DNA of 43,749 bases from positions 1-43,749 of the forward strand of contig CAIOKO010000181.1 of NCBI GenBank assembly GCA_903858935.1. The letters are read 5' to 3'. Under the pieces are notes generated by a model. It was not told the DNA's origin. It searched no databases and worked only from the letters and a program-made list of their open reading frames with translations. Source of the stretch: an uncultured Schlesneria sp. Its GTDB lineage: Bacteria > Planctomycetota > Planctomycetia > Planctomycetales > Planctomycetaceae. The translations under genes were made by a program, and so were the position numbers. Positions 43,621 through 43,749 of the stretch are shown here, piece after piece. Numbering within the stretch: position 1 is the stretch's first letter; every line of letters begins with the position of its first letter.

Positions 43621-43749
43621 TTACCCACATTTTTTCCTTTGTGCGTTTGCGCCACGTACGATCAATTGAAGCTTTTCAAGACCTCGCCAGATCGTAATCC
43701 ATCCTGGTTCTCCATCGCGTTTGCGTAGCAGAAATCCTCCCATTCCAGC
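43621..43749 (-). mobile_element. C-terminus of an IS4-like transposase, cut by the window edge
   Basis: On the minus strand the frame is open from the window edge to TAA (complement of 43621-43623), giving 42 residues. They include GGFLLRKRDGEPGWITIWRGLEKLQ, which matches the conserved end of IS4-family transposases (GGFLxRKxDGEPGxxTxWRGxxRL). Only this end is visible, so whether the element is intact cannot be told. The 19-bp repeat copy at 43596-43614 lies directly beyond the stop codon. I see no clear terminal inverted repeat in the visible part. Confidence 0.72.

Overview
The window looks like a chromosomal segment from a planctomycete (order Planctomycetales). This rests on gene content, not on any search: a DUF1559 protein, a very large secreted di-haem cytochrome/LamG/propeller protein of the planctomycete-type haem-binding kind, PQQ-propeller and Gfo/Idh/MocA proteins, a PHP-type CehA/McbA hydrolase, a YHYH protein, a valine/threonine-repeat secreted protein, many TPR proteins, and short operons on both strands. 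No rRNA, tRNA, CRISPR array or prophage was seen.

Layout. 1-0.6 kb: non-coding, repeat-rich. 0.6-3.5 kb: a phytanoyl-CoA-dioxygenase-like enzyme, a small conserved-looking protein and a secreted TPR protein on the minus strand with its own intrinsic terminator. 3.5-13.7 kb: a translation/transcription core block, nusA - infB - rbfA, then an EndoIII-fold protein with a histone-H1-like tail, a secreted TPR protein and a YebC/TACO1 homologue. 13.7-23.8 kb, minus strand: a triple-domain esterase, a Gfo/Idh/MocA oxidoreductase, a PQQ-propeller protein, an ECF-like sigma factor with an overlapping two-helix membrane protein, a PHP metallohydrolase and a gamma-glutamyltransferase. 24.2-25.8 kb: a YheT-type hydrolase overlapping a redoxin-fold protein that has no catalytic cysteine. 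26.0-29.8 kb: a TetR regulator with two operator-like sites and a DevB-DevC-DevA type ABC exporter. 30-41.3 kb: mostly secreted proteins, with a PSP1-domain protein and a YHYH protein. 41.3-43.7 kb: an accessory patch with REP-like hairpins, a RelE/YafQ-type toxin-antitoxin pair, GGGACAGGT-type repeats, an orphan 80-residue protein, palindromes and the C-terminus of an IS4-like transposase cut by the window edge.

How the genes fit together. nusA, infB and rbfA serve transcription elongation/termination, initiation and 30S maturation. The nusA leader carries a promoter-like sequence, a terminator-like hairpin and two identical small hairpins, which fits attenuation, possibly autoregulatory. 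The TetR-DevBCA block reads as one self-regulated efflux or lipid-export operon. The remaining secreted and periplasmic proteins fit a polymer- and metabolite-scavenging lifestyle.

The least conventional signals are the nusA leader, the catalytically degenerate HhH-GPD protein with a basic tail, the three-hairpin leader before the 37.6-kb gene, the cysteine-less redoxin and the zinc-ribbon DUF1559 protein. All functions are inferred from reading the sequence; no database search was possible.
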